Shown one piece after another: positions 9,220 through 18,208 of a stretch of 59,040 bases of DNA (the stretch's first letter is position 1; every line of letters starts with the position of its first letter). Origin of the DNA: Opitutales bacterium (GTDB lineage: Bacteria > Verrucomicrobiota > Verrucomicrobiia > Opitutales > Seribacteraceae); NCBI GenBank assembly GCA_028101545.1, contig JAOHKZ010000012.1:1-59040 (forward strand), written 5' to 3'. Below the pieces are notes generated by a model that saw only the letters and a list, made by a program, of their open reading frames with translations, was not told where the DNA came from and searched no databases. Made by a program: the position numbers and the translations under genes.

Positions 9220-9894
9220 ATGCTTGGAGAAATTAAGGGAGTATCTTTTTTTGTTAAGGACAAAAACTTTCGTTTAATCTTCGCCAACCCTTACTTTTAC
9301 AGAAGATTGGGTCTGCAGTCTCAAGAGGAATTACTCGGGAAAGATGATTTTGAACTCTTTCCGGAACCTTTGGCCAAGAAGTTTAGGAAAGACGATGAGT
9401 CTGTGATGAAGGAAAAACTACCTAAGTTAGGATTGATTGAATTGTTCCTTAATCAACAAGGTACACCAGCTTGGTACACTACCAATAAATTTCCCATTTT
9501 TAATAAACAGAAGAAACCAATTGGAATCATGGGAACGGTTCAAAAGTACGAAAAAGTTCCAGTTAATCACACCCGGGACAAGGAGATGGAAATGGTCATT
9601 GAAGAACTTCGTGTTCATAATGAAGGCACTCCCAGCATTGCAATGATTGCGGATAAATACGGGATTTCACATCGCCAGCTAAACCGGAGATTCAAAGAAG
9701 TAACCGGTCTTACCCCACAACAATTTTCGGTTCAAGTCCGCATCGAAAAAGCCTGTAAACTGCTCAAAGAATCGAGCCGAAGCCTGACCGATATTGGTTA
9801 TGAATTAGGCTTTTGTGATCAGAGTGCTTTCACTGCACAGTTTCGTAAAAGAATGAGTATGACCCCAAGGCAGTATCGTAAACAATACAGTTAA
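9220..9894 (+). CDS. PAS-domain AraC-family transcriptional regulator
   Basis: As read from the first in-frame ATG, 224 residues. Residues about 5-110 form a PAS sensor domain (F-F-V-K-D-K-N-F near 10-17), and about 125-224 the AraC/XylS DNA-binding domain with two helix-turn-helix units (I-A-D-K-Y-G-I-S-H-R-Q-L; D-I-G-Y-E-L-G-F). It diverges from the minus-strand ThuA/cytochrome operon and is its obvious candidate regulator. The start is doubtful: the frame stays open upstream to 9115, and the sense E-F-L-N-E-I-D-P-N-Q-L-F just before the ATG looks like real protein, yet no ATG, GTG or TTG lies in that frame. An ATG at 9134 in another frame would join it if the A6 run at 9159-9164 had one more base, giving 253 residues. 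Confidence 0.88.
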   Translation: MLGEIKGVSFFVKDKNFRLIFANPYFYRRLGLQSQEELLGKDDFELFPEPLAKKFRKDDESVMKEKLPKLGLIELFLNQQGTPAWYTTNKFPIFNKQKKPIGIMGTVQKYEKVPVNHTRDKEMEMVIEELRVHNEGTPSIAMIADKYGISHRQLNRRFKEVTGLTPQQFSVQVRIEKACKLLKESSRSLTDIGYELGFCDQSAFTAQFRKRMSMTPRQYRKQYS

Positions 9895-9899
9895 ACGCC

Positions 9900-11357
9900 T
9901 TATTTTTTCTTAGGCGCCCCACTCTTCCAAATCTTAATATCGTTGAGATCATTTTTTGATTTCGGTCCTTTGGTGCTCCTCCCACGCTTGATATCTTTTT
10001 CAAGTAGTGCAAGCAGGGAAGCAACCATTTCAGGTTTTTCCTTATACAAATTCTTTTTTTCACCCAAATCTGTGGACATGTTATAAAGTTGCCCTGGTGC
10101 AGAACTGGCAGGCGCCTGTCTTTCGTTTGGAGAAGTCCATCCACCTGATGCCTTTGCAAGTAAGAGTTTCCATGGGCCCTGTCGGTAGGCAAAGTGACCG
10201 CTTATGGAATGGTGAATCACGCCCTTTCGAGTCGAAACGATCTTTTTTCCATAAAGTGCAGGTAGGAAGCTTACACTATCTTCTCCACTATTTTGAGGTA
10301 TTTTTTCTCCCAAAAGATTAGAAACTGTAGCAAAGAGGTCAGTAAGGCAGATTAATTGATTAGATTCAGTTCCAGCCTTTACCTTGCCGGGCCATTTTAC
10401 GATGAATGGAATCCGGTGTCCGCCATCCCAGAGATCCGCTTTGGATCCACGGAGGTTGGCACTTACAATATGGCCCTTCTTAGCCAGTTCCTTAATTCCT
10501 GCCGCCTTGGAACAACCGTTATCGCTGGTAAAAATAATAATCGTATTTTCACCCGCGTTAATTCGTTTAAGTGCAGATTGTATTTCACCCACCACATTTT
10601 CAGTCTGCATGACAAAATCTCCATACATACCCAAACCACTCTTTCCCTCCCATTCGGGAGTCGGAACGATTGGAGTATGGGGAGAGCCAAGTGGCACATA
10701 AAGAAAGAATGGCTTCTTTGAAGCTTTCCGTGACTCGATATATTCAACAGATTTCCGGGTTAAACGGGGTAGCATATTAATTACTGGGTCATGAGCTATC
10801 ACTTCATCATTTTCTATGACGGCTTCCATATTACGGGCATGGTGAAATCCATGAAAATAATCAAATCCCCTGTGAATGGGTCCATCCGGAATCTTAGCAC
10901 CAACCGGAGGACTTTTGAATTCAGTCCGGGAATATTCCTTGGTACTTTTGGGGTCCAAATATTTAAAATTAAGGTGCCATTTTCCAATAATTGCGGTGTG
11001 ATAACCATTCTTTTTCAAAAAACTCGCAACAGTTGGACGGTCTTTAACAATCAAACAGGGAGCAAAGCCTTGAACAACTCCGGATTGGAGGCTCGTACGC
11101 CAACTATATCGGCCAGTCAATACTCCGTACCGGGTGGGAGTACAGACTGAGGATCCAGAATGTGCATCCGTAAAAATCATCCCTTCAGCAGCAAGCTTAT
11201 CCACATGAGGTGTAAGTATTTTACCCTTTTTCGGATTTAAACACTGAATATCCCCATACCCAAGGTCATCGCATATTATGTATACTATGTTCGGCTTTTC
11301 TGCCCATAATGTGGAAAGGCTAAATAATGTAAGCAGGGCGTATAATTTCTTGTACAT
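9900..11357 (-). CDS. Sulfatase (arylsulfatase A-like)
   Basis: A 485-residue exported type I sulfatase with a signal peptide (1-19). Metal ligands are at I-C-D-D-L-G-Y-G-D (residues 28-36), the formylglycine cysteine is C72 in C-T-P-T-R, the G-K-W-H-L segment supplies active-site Lys and His, and the late S-D-N-G motif completes the calcium site. Length is normal. Arylsulfatase-like members with C-T-P-T-R act on sulfated sugars; substrate is unknown. It is convergent with the PAS-AraC gene (five bases between stops) and divergent from the aminopeptidase gene, so it is probably a single-gene unit. A short inverted repeat (CGCCT/AGGCG) covers the shared 3' end but is too weak to call a terminator. 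Confidence 0.94.
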   Translation of the reverse strand: MYKKLYALLTLFSLSTLWAEKPNIVYIICDDLGYGDIQCLNPKKGKILTPHVDKLAAEGMIFTDAHSGSSVCTPTRYGVLTGRYSWRTSLQSGVVQGFAPCLIVKDRPTVASFLKKNGYHTAIIGKWHLNFKYLDPKSTKEYSRTEFKSPPVGAKIPDGPIHRGFDYFHGFHHARNMEAVIENDEVIAHDPVINMLPRLTRKSVEYIESRKASKKPFFLYVPLGSPHTPIVPTPEWEGKSGLGMYGDFVMQTENVVGEIQSALKRINAGENTIIIFTSDNGCSKAAGIKELAKKGHIVSANLRGSKADLWDGGHRIPFIVKWPGKVKAGTESNQLICLTDLFATVSNLLGEKIPQNSGEDSVSFLPALYGKKIVSTRKGVIHHSISGHFAYRQGPWKLLLAKASGGWTSPNERQAPASSAPGQLYNMSTDLGEKKNLYKEKPEMVASLLALLEKDIKRGRSTKGPKSKNDLNDIKIWKSGAPKKK

Positions 11358-11491
11358 AATCTAAGTACTGCTGAAAACTGAATCTTTGGACAAATTTAAA
11401 ATAAGATTTTCTTAAAATAAAGTTTTTCTTAAAGCTTGGTGCTTGCGAACAATTTAGAGGATGTTTTAGATATTATTTTAACCCCAAGCAC

Positions 11492-12778
11492 ATGCGACAC
11501 CTCTCGGTAAACTCAAAACTTTTTTCAAACAACCGCAAAAAACTTTGCGGCAAATTATCTGGCAAAGCAATTGCGGTTACAAACGCCAACGATGTCCTGC
11601 CCACTAATGCCGACGGGACACTTCCACTTCATCCAAATTCCGATCTATTTTACCTTTCGGGTATTGAACAGGAAGAAAGTTTACTCGTTTTGTTCCCCGA
11701 TTGCTCCAACCCTAAGCATCGGGAAATTTTGTTCGTTCGTCAACCGAGCGAACATTTAAAAATCTGGGAAGGATATAAGCATAGCAAAGAAGACGCTCAA
11801 AAGATTTCAGGCATTCAGACTGTTTACTGGACCAGTGAATTCGATAATATTTTTCAGCTTTTGACAGCTGAAGCCGAAGTTTTTTATCTTAATGATAATG
11901 AACACAGTCGTGCAGCGAATGAAGTGGAAACAAGGGATCAACGGTTTAACCAAAAAATTCGCTCCGATTTCCCTCTTCATAAAATTGAACGATTAGCTCC
12001 GCATCTGCACGACCTGCGATTTTGTAAAAGTGCAGAGGAAATCAAATTGATCAAACAGGCAATCAATGTAACCACAAATGGTTTTCGAAAAGTTCTTCGC
12101 ATGGTCAAGCCCGGTGTAACCGAATACGAAATTGAAGCGGAATGGGCCAAAGAATTCATCCGTCGAAGAAGTAAATTTGCCTACACCCCAATCATCGCAT
12201 CCGGAGCAAATGCTTGTGTTTTGCACTATTTACAGAATGACCAAACCTGTAAAAAGGGGGAACTCCTCCTGATGGATGTCGGTGCCTGCTATGCAAATTA
12301 CAACGCCGATCTTACCCGTACCATTCCAGTAAGCGGTAAATTTACACGCCGTCAAAAACAGGTCTATAATGCAGTCCTTCGTGTCCTACGACAGAGTATT
12401 GATAATGCAACGATTGGAAAATCGCTAAAAGAGTGGCAAAATGACTCGCATGACATGATGACCGATGAAATGCTTCGACTAAAACTCATAACAAAAGCAC
12501 AGGTAAAAAAACAGGATCCGGATCAACCAGCCTGCAGAAAATTCTACATGCATGGATTAGGGCATTCTCTTGGTCTCGATGTTCATGATGTATCAAATGG
12601 TCAGTCTGTATTTCTCGAAAACTCGGTCTTTACTGTGGAGCCCGGTATTTATCTACCGGATGAAGGTTTTGGAATTCGTCTGGAAGATAACATTCAAATT
12701 ACGAAGAGTGGACCAGTGAATCTAATGTCCAAAATCCCAATCGAAGCCGAAGAAATCGAACAGATAATGAATCGTTAG
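11492..12778 (+). CDS. pepP: Xaa-Pro aminopeptidase (aminopeptidase P, M24B)
   Basis: A 428-residue cytoplasmic metallopeptidase that removes an N-terminal residue followed by proline. The N-terminal aminopeptidase-P domain (about 1-165, with F-Y-L-S-G near 53-57) is followed by the pita-bread M24 catalytic domain. The dinuclear metal ligands are visible: D262 (L-M-D-V-G), D273 (N-A-D-L-T-R), H358 in H-G-L-G-H, E383 (V-E-P-G-I-Y) and E398 (R-L-E-D-N). Length matches the family. It stands alone on the plus strand, divergent from the sulfatase at 9900-11357 and convergent with the GIDE-LemA gene. It is a housekeeping function with no obvious link to the sulfatase genes. Confidence 0.93.
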   Translation: MRHLSVNSKLFSNNRKKLCGKLSGKAIAVTNANDVLPTNADGTLPLHPNSDLFYLSGIEQEESLLVLFPDCSNPKHREILFVRQPSEHLKIWEGYKHSKEDAQKISGIQTVYWTSEFDNIFQLLTAEAEVFYLNDNEHSRAANEVETRDQRFNQKIRSDFPLHKIERLAPHLHDLRFCKSAEEIKLIKQAINVTTNGFRKVLRMVKPGVTEYEIEAEWAKEFIRRRSKFAYTPIIASGANACVLHYLQNDQTCKKGELLLMDVGACYANYNADLTRTIPVSGKFTRRQKQVYNAVLRVLRQSIDNATIGKSLKEWQNDSHDMMTDEMLRLKLITKAQVKKQDPDQPACRKFYMHGLGHSLGLDVHDVSNGQSVFLENSVFTVEPGIYLPDEGFGIRLEDNIQITKSGPVNLMSKIPIEAEEIEQIMNR

Positions 12779-12807
12779 GTTGTTCCTCAAAAAACAAGCC
12801 TTTCAGT

Positions 12808-14148
12808 TTACATAGAAACTTTCGGCGCCTGTGCAATCTCAGGATCAGCAAGAAGATTCAGTTGCTTTCCTGCTCGAAAGCGAAACCATTTTGCAACCAA
12901 AACATCTGGAAAGGTAAGCAAACGGTCCTGAAGTGCAAGCAAACTGTCATTGTAAAATTCGCGTGCCAATGCAATCCGATCTTCGGTGTCGAGCAATTCC
13001 TTCATAAAGGAACCATAGTTTTGATCCGCGCTTAAATTAGGGTAATTTTCAGACAAAACAAACAAGTCGCCAACCAAACCTGCCCCTTGATTAATTCCCT
13101 CGCCCAAATCGGCTGTATCACTACTCGTTCCCTTCGCTCCCGAAGAACGAAAGGAAGCAACTAGCTCCTGCACTTCAGATTCGTATTCCGCGATTCCCTT
13201 TACACATTTTAACAATCTGGGAATCAAGTCGTGACGACGCTTCAATTGAATTTCAATGAGACCCAAAGCATGGGTGAGACGATTTCGAACGCGGATCAGT
13301 CCGTTGTATAAAATTGTGAGGTAAAACAAACCTGCAACGGAAAAAAAGATAAGGCCCGACAAAAATACCCAGCCCATATTCTCCTGCATAGCTTTCTGCG
13401 GTTCTACTCCAGTTTCCACCGAAATTGCAACAACGGGAACGACTAAAGCGACGACGAAGGAAAATATCATAATAAAAAATGACCAAATATTCTTCGACCT
13501 GATAATTTGACTCTCCGACTTGGTCGAAATGAAATAATACCGGGCATCCTTGCTTTGGGTAATCATGGGCTGTGCGACATCTTCCCTAAGTTTGGCCGGA
13601 CCAAGAATGTAAAGATTATCGTTGGGAGTAAGCGAACGCTCTGAAAACCTTCTACGATGAGTTGAATTTGCAATCGATCCACTTGGTCCTTTCCCATAGT
13701 AAAGTGGATCGGTCGGACTACAACTTAGGGACATAGTTGAAGGAGCATCAACCTTTGCACCTTCCGGTTCGATGAGCAGCTCACCCGTATCATCTTTTAG
13801 AAAAAACGATTGAAAACTACCTCCTGAATCAACCTTTCGCCAACCGCTTTTTGTTCGGGTCTTTCGATTCCCATCCTTATCCCTATAGCTTTCGGTTTTC
13901 TTCCAATGCTCGGAAATACTCCATTCATACCATACCGTCGGCTCTTCCGTAAGATAAGTCTGCAATGGGGCGTCCGACTTGACGAAACCTTTAACCTCAT
14001 TCAACCCGAAAAACGCCCCCTTTACCTTGGAAGTCGGAACATCCTCAACAGTCCGTTTGAACAGGACGACCGATCGCCACCAAAAGAGACAAGCGAGAGA
14101 AATAAAAAATGGAATTAAAGCAAATGCCATGGAAATGATTAATAACAA
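12808..14148 (-). CDS. GIDE-domain and LemA-domain membrane fusion protein
   Basis: A 446-residue inner-membrane protein. A first hydrophobic helix spans about 2-24. The following soluble segment, about 30-215, matches the GIDE/BAM domain known from the mitochondrial E3 ligase MULAN (conserved W-Y-x-W, F-x-L-x-D-D-T-G-E, L-G-P-A-K blocks). Two further membrane helices lie at about 222-246 and 258-282. The C-terminal part, about 285-435, is LemA-like: an amphipathic helix with R-N-R-L, then R-R-H-D-L-I-P-R-L, and the closing A-R-E-F-Y-N-D-S. In most bacteria these domains are separate proteins. The GIDE-LemA association is linked to envelope stress in the literature on the families, but function here is inferred. 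It is transcribed away from the sulfatase at 14334. Confidence 0.85.
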   Translation of the reverse strand: MLLIISMAFALIPFFISLACLFWWRSVVLFKRTVEDVPTSKVKGAFFGLNEVKGFVKSDAPLQTYLTEEPTVWYEWSISEHWKKTESYRDKDGNRKTRTKSGWRKVDSGGSFQSFFLKDDTGELLIEPEGAKVDAPSTMSLSCSPTDPLYYGKGPSGSIANSTHRRRFSERSLTPNDNLYILGPAKLREDVAQPMITQSKDARYYFISTKSESQIIRSKNIWSFFIMIFSFVVALVVPVVAISVETGVEPQKAMQENMGWVFLSGLIFFSVAGLFYLTILYNGLIRVRNRLTHALGLIEIQLKRRHDLIPRLLKCVKGIAEYESEVQELVASFRSSGAKGTSSDTADLGEGINQGAGLVGDLFVLSENYPNLSADQNYGSFMKELLDTEDRIALAREFYNDSLLALQDRLLTFPDVLVAKWFRFRAGKQLNLLADPEIAQAPKVSM

Positions 14149-14333
14149 GAAATCATTTCAGCAGTTGCAAGCCTTTGGAAAAAAAAGAATGCCCAGCATA
14201 TCTTTTTTCATCAAAAGTAAGTGACTTCTTGACCAAAATTAAAGCAAAAATTATGGTAATTATCCATAAAAACAAAACAACCCCTACAATAAATTCCTAG
14301 TTAACTAATTTGTAGTAACTACTGCATATCCAA

Positions 14334-15884
14334 ATGAAAAAAATTACTTGTTCTATATTTGTCTCTATCACAGTGCTACTCGCACTCACTGCAGTTGCTA
14401 AAAAACCAAATGTAATCGTCATCATGGCTGATGATCTCGGATACGGAGACCTGGGTTGTTACGGGGCCAAGCCCAAAAACCTAAAGACTCCAAATATTGA
14501 TAAACTGGCTAAAGAAGGATTGAAGTTTACCAGCGGATACTGTTCAGCTTCAACCTGCACACCCACCCGATATTCCTTTCTTACCGGGACCTATGCCTTT
14601 CGTGGAAAGAATACCGGGATTGCACCACCCAGTTCTCCTCTCATCATCCCGGAAGACACCTACACCCTACCCGATATGCTTAAGCAGGCGGGCTATAAAA
14701 CTGCAGTGGTTGGCAAGTGGCACCTTGGGCTGGGAACTCCTGGTGTGGGCCCCCAATGGAACGAACAACTTAAACCAGGTCCCCGTGAAATTGGATTTGA
14801 TTATAATTTTCTACTCCCCACAACCAATGACCGGGTTCCTCAGGTCTATGTTGAAAACCATCGGGTTCTAAACCTTGATCCCAAAGATCCTCTCTGGGTA
14901 GGAATGAAGAAACCAAGCGATGATCACCCAACAGGAGTAACCCATCGGGACACTTTAAAAATGGATTGGACTCATGGACACAACCATACCATTCACAATG
15001 GAATAAGTCGAATTGGGTTCTACACCGGCGGACATGCAGCCCGTTTCCGGGATGAGGACCTTGCAGACAAATGGGTCGAGAAGTCAAAAGAATGGATCGG
15101 GAAAAATAAGAAAGACCCGTTCTTTCTCTTTTTTGCCTCGCATGATTTACATGTACCGAGAATTCCCCATGAGAGATTTCGTAACACTTCGGGCATGAGC
15201 TATCGCGGTGATGTGATCGTCCAGCTCGACTGGTGCGTGGGTGAGATCGTGAAGTATCTGAAAAAAGAAGGGCTTGAGAAAGATACCATGATCGTATTCT
15301 GTTCGGATAACGGACCGGTTGGGGATGACGGCTATGCCGATGAAGCTCTTGAAAAAATGGGGGATCACAAGGCAGCAGGTCCCTACTCAGGAGGGAAGTA
15401 CAGTATATTTGAAGGAGGCACACGCACACCCTTCATAGCATATTGGCCTGGAACCATTAAACCAGGAGTGTCTGATGAAGTGGTCTGCACCATTGATTTT
15501 GCAGGTAGTCTTGCAAATCATCTTGAAGTCAAATTACCCGAAGATGCCTGCCTCGATAGTCTCGATGTTATGGATGCTATGCTTGGGAAAAAAGGAGCTA
15601 AAGGTCGCCCTCATCTTATCCAGCAGGATAATGGTAGAGGAAACAACTATGGTTACCGTGCAGGAAAGTGGAAACTTCAGAGACATGACTCTAAAAAAAC
15701 CCAGAATTTTCAGGTCAATAAATTGCTGAGCAGTCAGCGTGGGCAACCGGTTCCTCAATACGCACTTTTTGATCTTTCCAAGGATCCTGCGGAAAAGAAC
15801 AATGTCGCGGAGAAGAACCCAAAAATATTGGAACGAATGAAAACGGAACTTCAAAAATTCTTAGATAACGGCCGAACCCGTTAA
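14334..15884 (+). CDS. Sulfatase (arylsulfatase A-like)
   Basis: A 516-residue exported type I sulfatase with signal peptide 1-22. The metal motif M-A-D-D-L-G-Y-G-D is at 31-39, the formylglycine cysteine is C75 in C-T-P-T-R, G-K-W-H-L-G follows near 126, and C-S-D-N-G-P supplies the late metal ligands. Domain order and length are those of arylsulfatase A-type enzymes, and a short C-terminal subdomain is present. It is the first gene of a plus-strand cluster followed, after 53 bases, by a secreted FAD oxidoreductase and a flavinylation unit. A role in removing sulfate before sugar oxidation is possible but inferred from position only. Confidence 0.94.
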   Translation: MKKITCSIFVSITVLLALTAVAKKPNVIVIMADDLGYGDLGCYGAKPKNLKTPNIDKLAKEGLKFTSGYCSASTCTPTRYSFLTGTYAFRGKNTGIAPPSSPLIIPEDTYTLPDMLKQAGYKTAVVGKWHLGLGTPGVGPQWNEQLKPGPREIGFDYNFLLPTTNDRVPQVYVENHRVLNLDPKDPLWVGMKKPSDDHPTGVTHRDTLKMDWTHGHNHTIHNGISRIGFYTGGHAARFRDEDLADKWVEKSKEWIGKNKKDPFFLFFASHDLHVPRIPHERFRNTSGMSYRGDVIVQLDWCVGEIVKYLKKEGLEKDTMIVFCSDNGPVGDDGYADEALEKMGDHKAAGPYSGGKYSIFEGGTRTPFIAYWPGTIKPGVSDEVVCTIDFAGSLANHLEVKLPEDACLDSLDVMDAMLGKKGAKGRPHLIQQDNGRGNNYGYRAGKWKLQRHDSKKTQNFQVNKLLSSQRGQPVPQYALFDLSKDPAEKNNVAEKNPKILERMKTELQKFLDNGRTR

Positions 15885-15937
15885 ATTTCATCCTCGGTTG
15901 GAGTAGTAAGAGTTGATCCACTAACTCATAACCTAAT

Positions 15938-18199
15938 ATGAATAAATTCTTAATCAGCACCCTCCTTACGCTCACGCCGGCCTTACTACTTCAGGCAGAA
16001 AGAATTCTCATCGAAACCGAAGCCTTTTCGAATCAAGGCGGATGGAAAATCGATACTCAATTCATCCGGGAAATGGGTTCACCCTATCTCCTCGCCCATG
16101 GATTGGGAACACCCGTCCAAGATGCGACCACTACAATTGAGGTAAAAGAAGGTGGAAGCTATCAATTATTTGCCCGCACCAAGGACTGGGTCGCCCGTTG
16201 GGAAGCCAAGGGACAACCCGGCCGCTTTCAGATCCTCATCAACGGCACACCTGCAAAAACCACCTTTGGCACAAAGGGTGCAAAGTGGGACTGGCAAGGA
16301 GGAGGACAAATTACTCTCAGTAAAGGGAATAACACTTTAGCCCTCCGCGACCTGACGGGATTTAACGGAAGATGCGATGCAATTTACCTGACATCTTTTA
16401 AGGAGGTCCCTCCCAATGACTCTGAAATTCTTGCCAACTGGCGCCGCGACCTTCTGGGAATTACTGAGAAACCAATCGAGAAAAAATATGATTTGGTGGT
16501 AGTAGGCGGTGGTTACTCTGGTTTAGGTGCGGCGATCTCAGGTGCACGGATGGGATGCAAAGTAGCCCTGATACAAGATCGTGGAGTGCTCGGAGGAAAC
16601 GGATCGAGTGAGGTGCGCGTTTGGGCAAAAGGAAATATTCGCCGTGGTAAATATCCCCGCATTGGAGAAATCATCGAAGAGATATGCGACCACGCTAAAA
16701 AGTCTCCCGGAACTTATGAAGAATTCGAGGATGCCAAAAAAGAAACTATAGTTCGTGCCGAGAAAAATATCGACCTGCAACTTTTTCATCATGCTTTTCA
16801 GGTTGAAAAAACTGGAGATAAAATATCAGCCGTCCATGCCTTTAATGTTAAAAATGGACAGGTAACCCGATTTTCAGGTCCGCTTTTTGTGGATGCAACA
16901 GGACATGGAACGATTGGCTTTCTAGCTGGAGCAGATCATACGATGACCGAGAAAGGCCGTATGGGAATGAGTAATATGTGGGCATGGGCAAATGATGCCA
17001 GCGAGGTTTCCTATCCGGAAACTCCATGGGCACTGGATCTCAAAATGATGGACTTCCCCTATCCCAGAGATTTTCATGGTCAATGGTTCTGGGAAAGTGG
17101 TTATGATAAGGATCCACTCGGGGATGCCGAAGGTATTCGTGACTGGAATTTAAGGGCTGTCTTTGGTGCGTTCAATGCCATGAAGAACCGGGACGGAGCG
17201 GATAAGCATATTAATGCCAAGCTTACCTGGGTGGCCTATGTAGGCGGTCCACGGGAGTCCCGCCGTCTTCTCGGTGATGTAATCCTCACGGAGGAAGACA
17301 TTGTTTCCAAACGCGAATTCCCGGACGGCTGTGTGCCCAGCACTTGGAGCATAGATTTGCACTATCCTAAGAAACAGTATGCTCAAAAATTTCCGGACAA
17401 CCCTTTTATTTCCTATGCGGTACATGGGAAGGGAGTCGATCGCAGCTACGGCTACCCCGTGCCCTATCGTTGCTTTTATTCCCGAAATATCGAGAACCTT
17501 TTCATGGCTGGTCGATGCATTAGTGTAACCCACGAAGCACTCGGTACGGTTCGAGTGATGAAAACCTGTGGAATGATGGGGGAAGTAGTCGGACGGGCGG
17601 CATCCATTTGCATACAAAAAGACTGTCTTCCACGAGATGTTTACGAATCACACCTAAATGATCTGATTGAACTGATCAACCTCCCCGGTAAAGCATTCCG
17701 CCCGACCGTAAATGACAAGATTATCATTCCAGACGATGCAATGCAACTTGCCGGGCCGTATGGAGCACCCAATGGACTGGACCCAAAGAAATTTCCCGGT
17801 GTCGTCGATGACATCCAGGCAGTTTTCAAGGGGAGATGGACAAGGGGACAGGGACTTGAGCCATATTTCTCATTCGGCTATCAATACTCAAGCGATCCTG
17901 AAAGTATCGCGACTTTCATCTTGGAAGCTCCAAAGGCTGGGCAGTATGATACTCGTATTGCATATCAACCCCACCCCAACCGGGGAAAATCCGTTTCAGT
18001 TGATGTAACCACGGGTGATAAGACCATAAAGATGAACTCCACTGTAAACATGACCCAAAAACCAAGTTTTGAAAACGGCTTTCACTCAGTGGGAAAAATC
18101 ACACTGAGAAAAGGGCAAAAGGTCATGGTCAGTCTTCACGCAAAAGGTTCACAGGGGAATGTCCATGTCGATGCGGCTCAACTCCTCCCTGTTGACTGA
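15938..18199 (+). CDS. Secreted FAD-dependent oxidoreductase with beta-sandwich ends
   Basis: A 753-residue protein with a signal peptide (1-19). Residues about 22-152 form a beta-sandwich carrying E-T-E-A-F and D-A-I-Y-L motifs, similar to modules that bind carbohydrate. Residues about 184-600 are the FAD-dependent oxidoreductase (PF12831 type): V-V-V-G-G-G-Y-S-G-L-G gives the dinucleotide-binding loop at 187-197, and G-V-L-G-G-N-G-S-S-E follows. A last beta module at about 645-753 resembles the golvesin C-terminal-like domain (V-H-V-D-A-A-Q-L). The export signal places FAD chemistry outside the cytoplasm. It precedes by nine bases a membrane FMN/iron-sulfur protein and then ApbE, so it may exchange electrons with that chain. 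Substrate is unknown; a sugar is likely from the flanking modules. Confidence 0.87.
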   Translation: MNKFLISTLLTLTPALLLQAERILIETEAFSNQGGWKIDTQFIREMGSPYLLAHGLGTPVQDATTTIEVKEGGSYQLFARTKDWVARWEAKGQPGRFQILINGTPAKTTFGTKGAKWDWQGGGQITLSKGNNTLALRDLTGFNGRCDAIYLTSFKEVPPNDSEILANWRRDLLGITEKPIEKKYDLVVVGGGYSGLGAAISGARMGCKVALIQDRGVLGGNGSSEVRVWAKGNIRRGKYPRIGEIIEEICDHAKKSPGTYEEFEDAKKETIVRAEKNIDLQLFHHAFQVEKTGDKISAVHAFNVKNGQVTRFSGPLFVDATGHGTIGFLAGADHTMTEKGRMGMSNMWAWANDASEVSYPETPWALDLKMMDFPYPRDFHGQWFWESGYDKDPLGDAEGIRDWNLRAVFGAFNAMKNRDGADKHINAKLTWVAYVGGPRESRRLLGDVILTEEDIVSKREFPDGCVPSTWSIDLHYPKKQYAQKFPDNPFISYAVHGKGVDRSYGYPVPYRCFYSRNIENLFMAGRCISVTHEALGTVRVMKTCGMMGEVVGRAASICIQKDCLPRDVYESHLNDLIELINLPGKAFRPTVNDKIIIPDDAMQLAGPYGAPNGLDPKKFPGVVDDIQAVFKGRWTRGQGLEPYFSFGYQYSSDPESIATFILEAPKAGQYDTRIAYQPHPNRGKSVSVDVTTGDKTIKMNSTVNMTQKPSFENGFHSVGKITLRKGQKVMVSLHAKGSQGNVHVDAAQLLPVD

Positions 18200-18208
18200 T
18201 CTGTTTTC

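Noticed and set aside
9896-9916. CGCCT/AGGCG inverted repeat between the PAS-AraC and sulfatase ends
   Set aside because: The stem is only five bases and the T-rich part is in the loop, not after it; not convincing as a terminator.
14770-15429. Minus-strand ORF of 219 codons inside the sulfatase at 14334
   Set aside because: Antisense shadow; the plus-strand frame has all sulfatase motifs.
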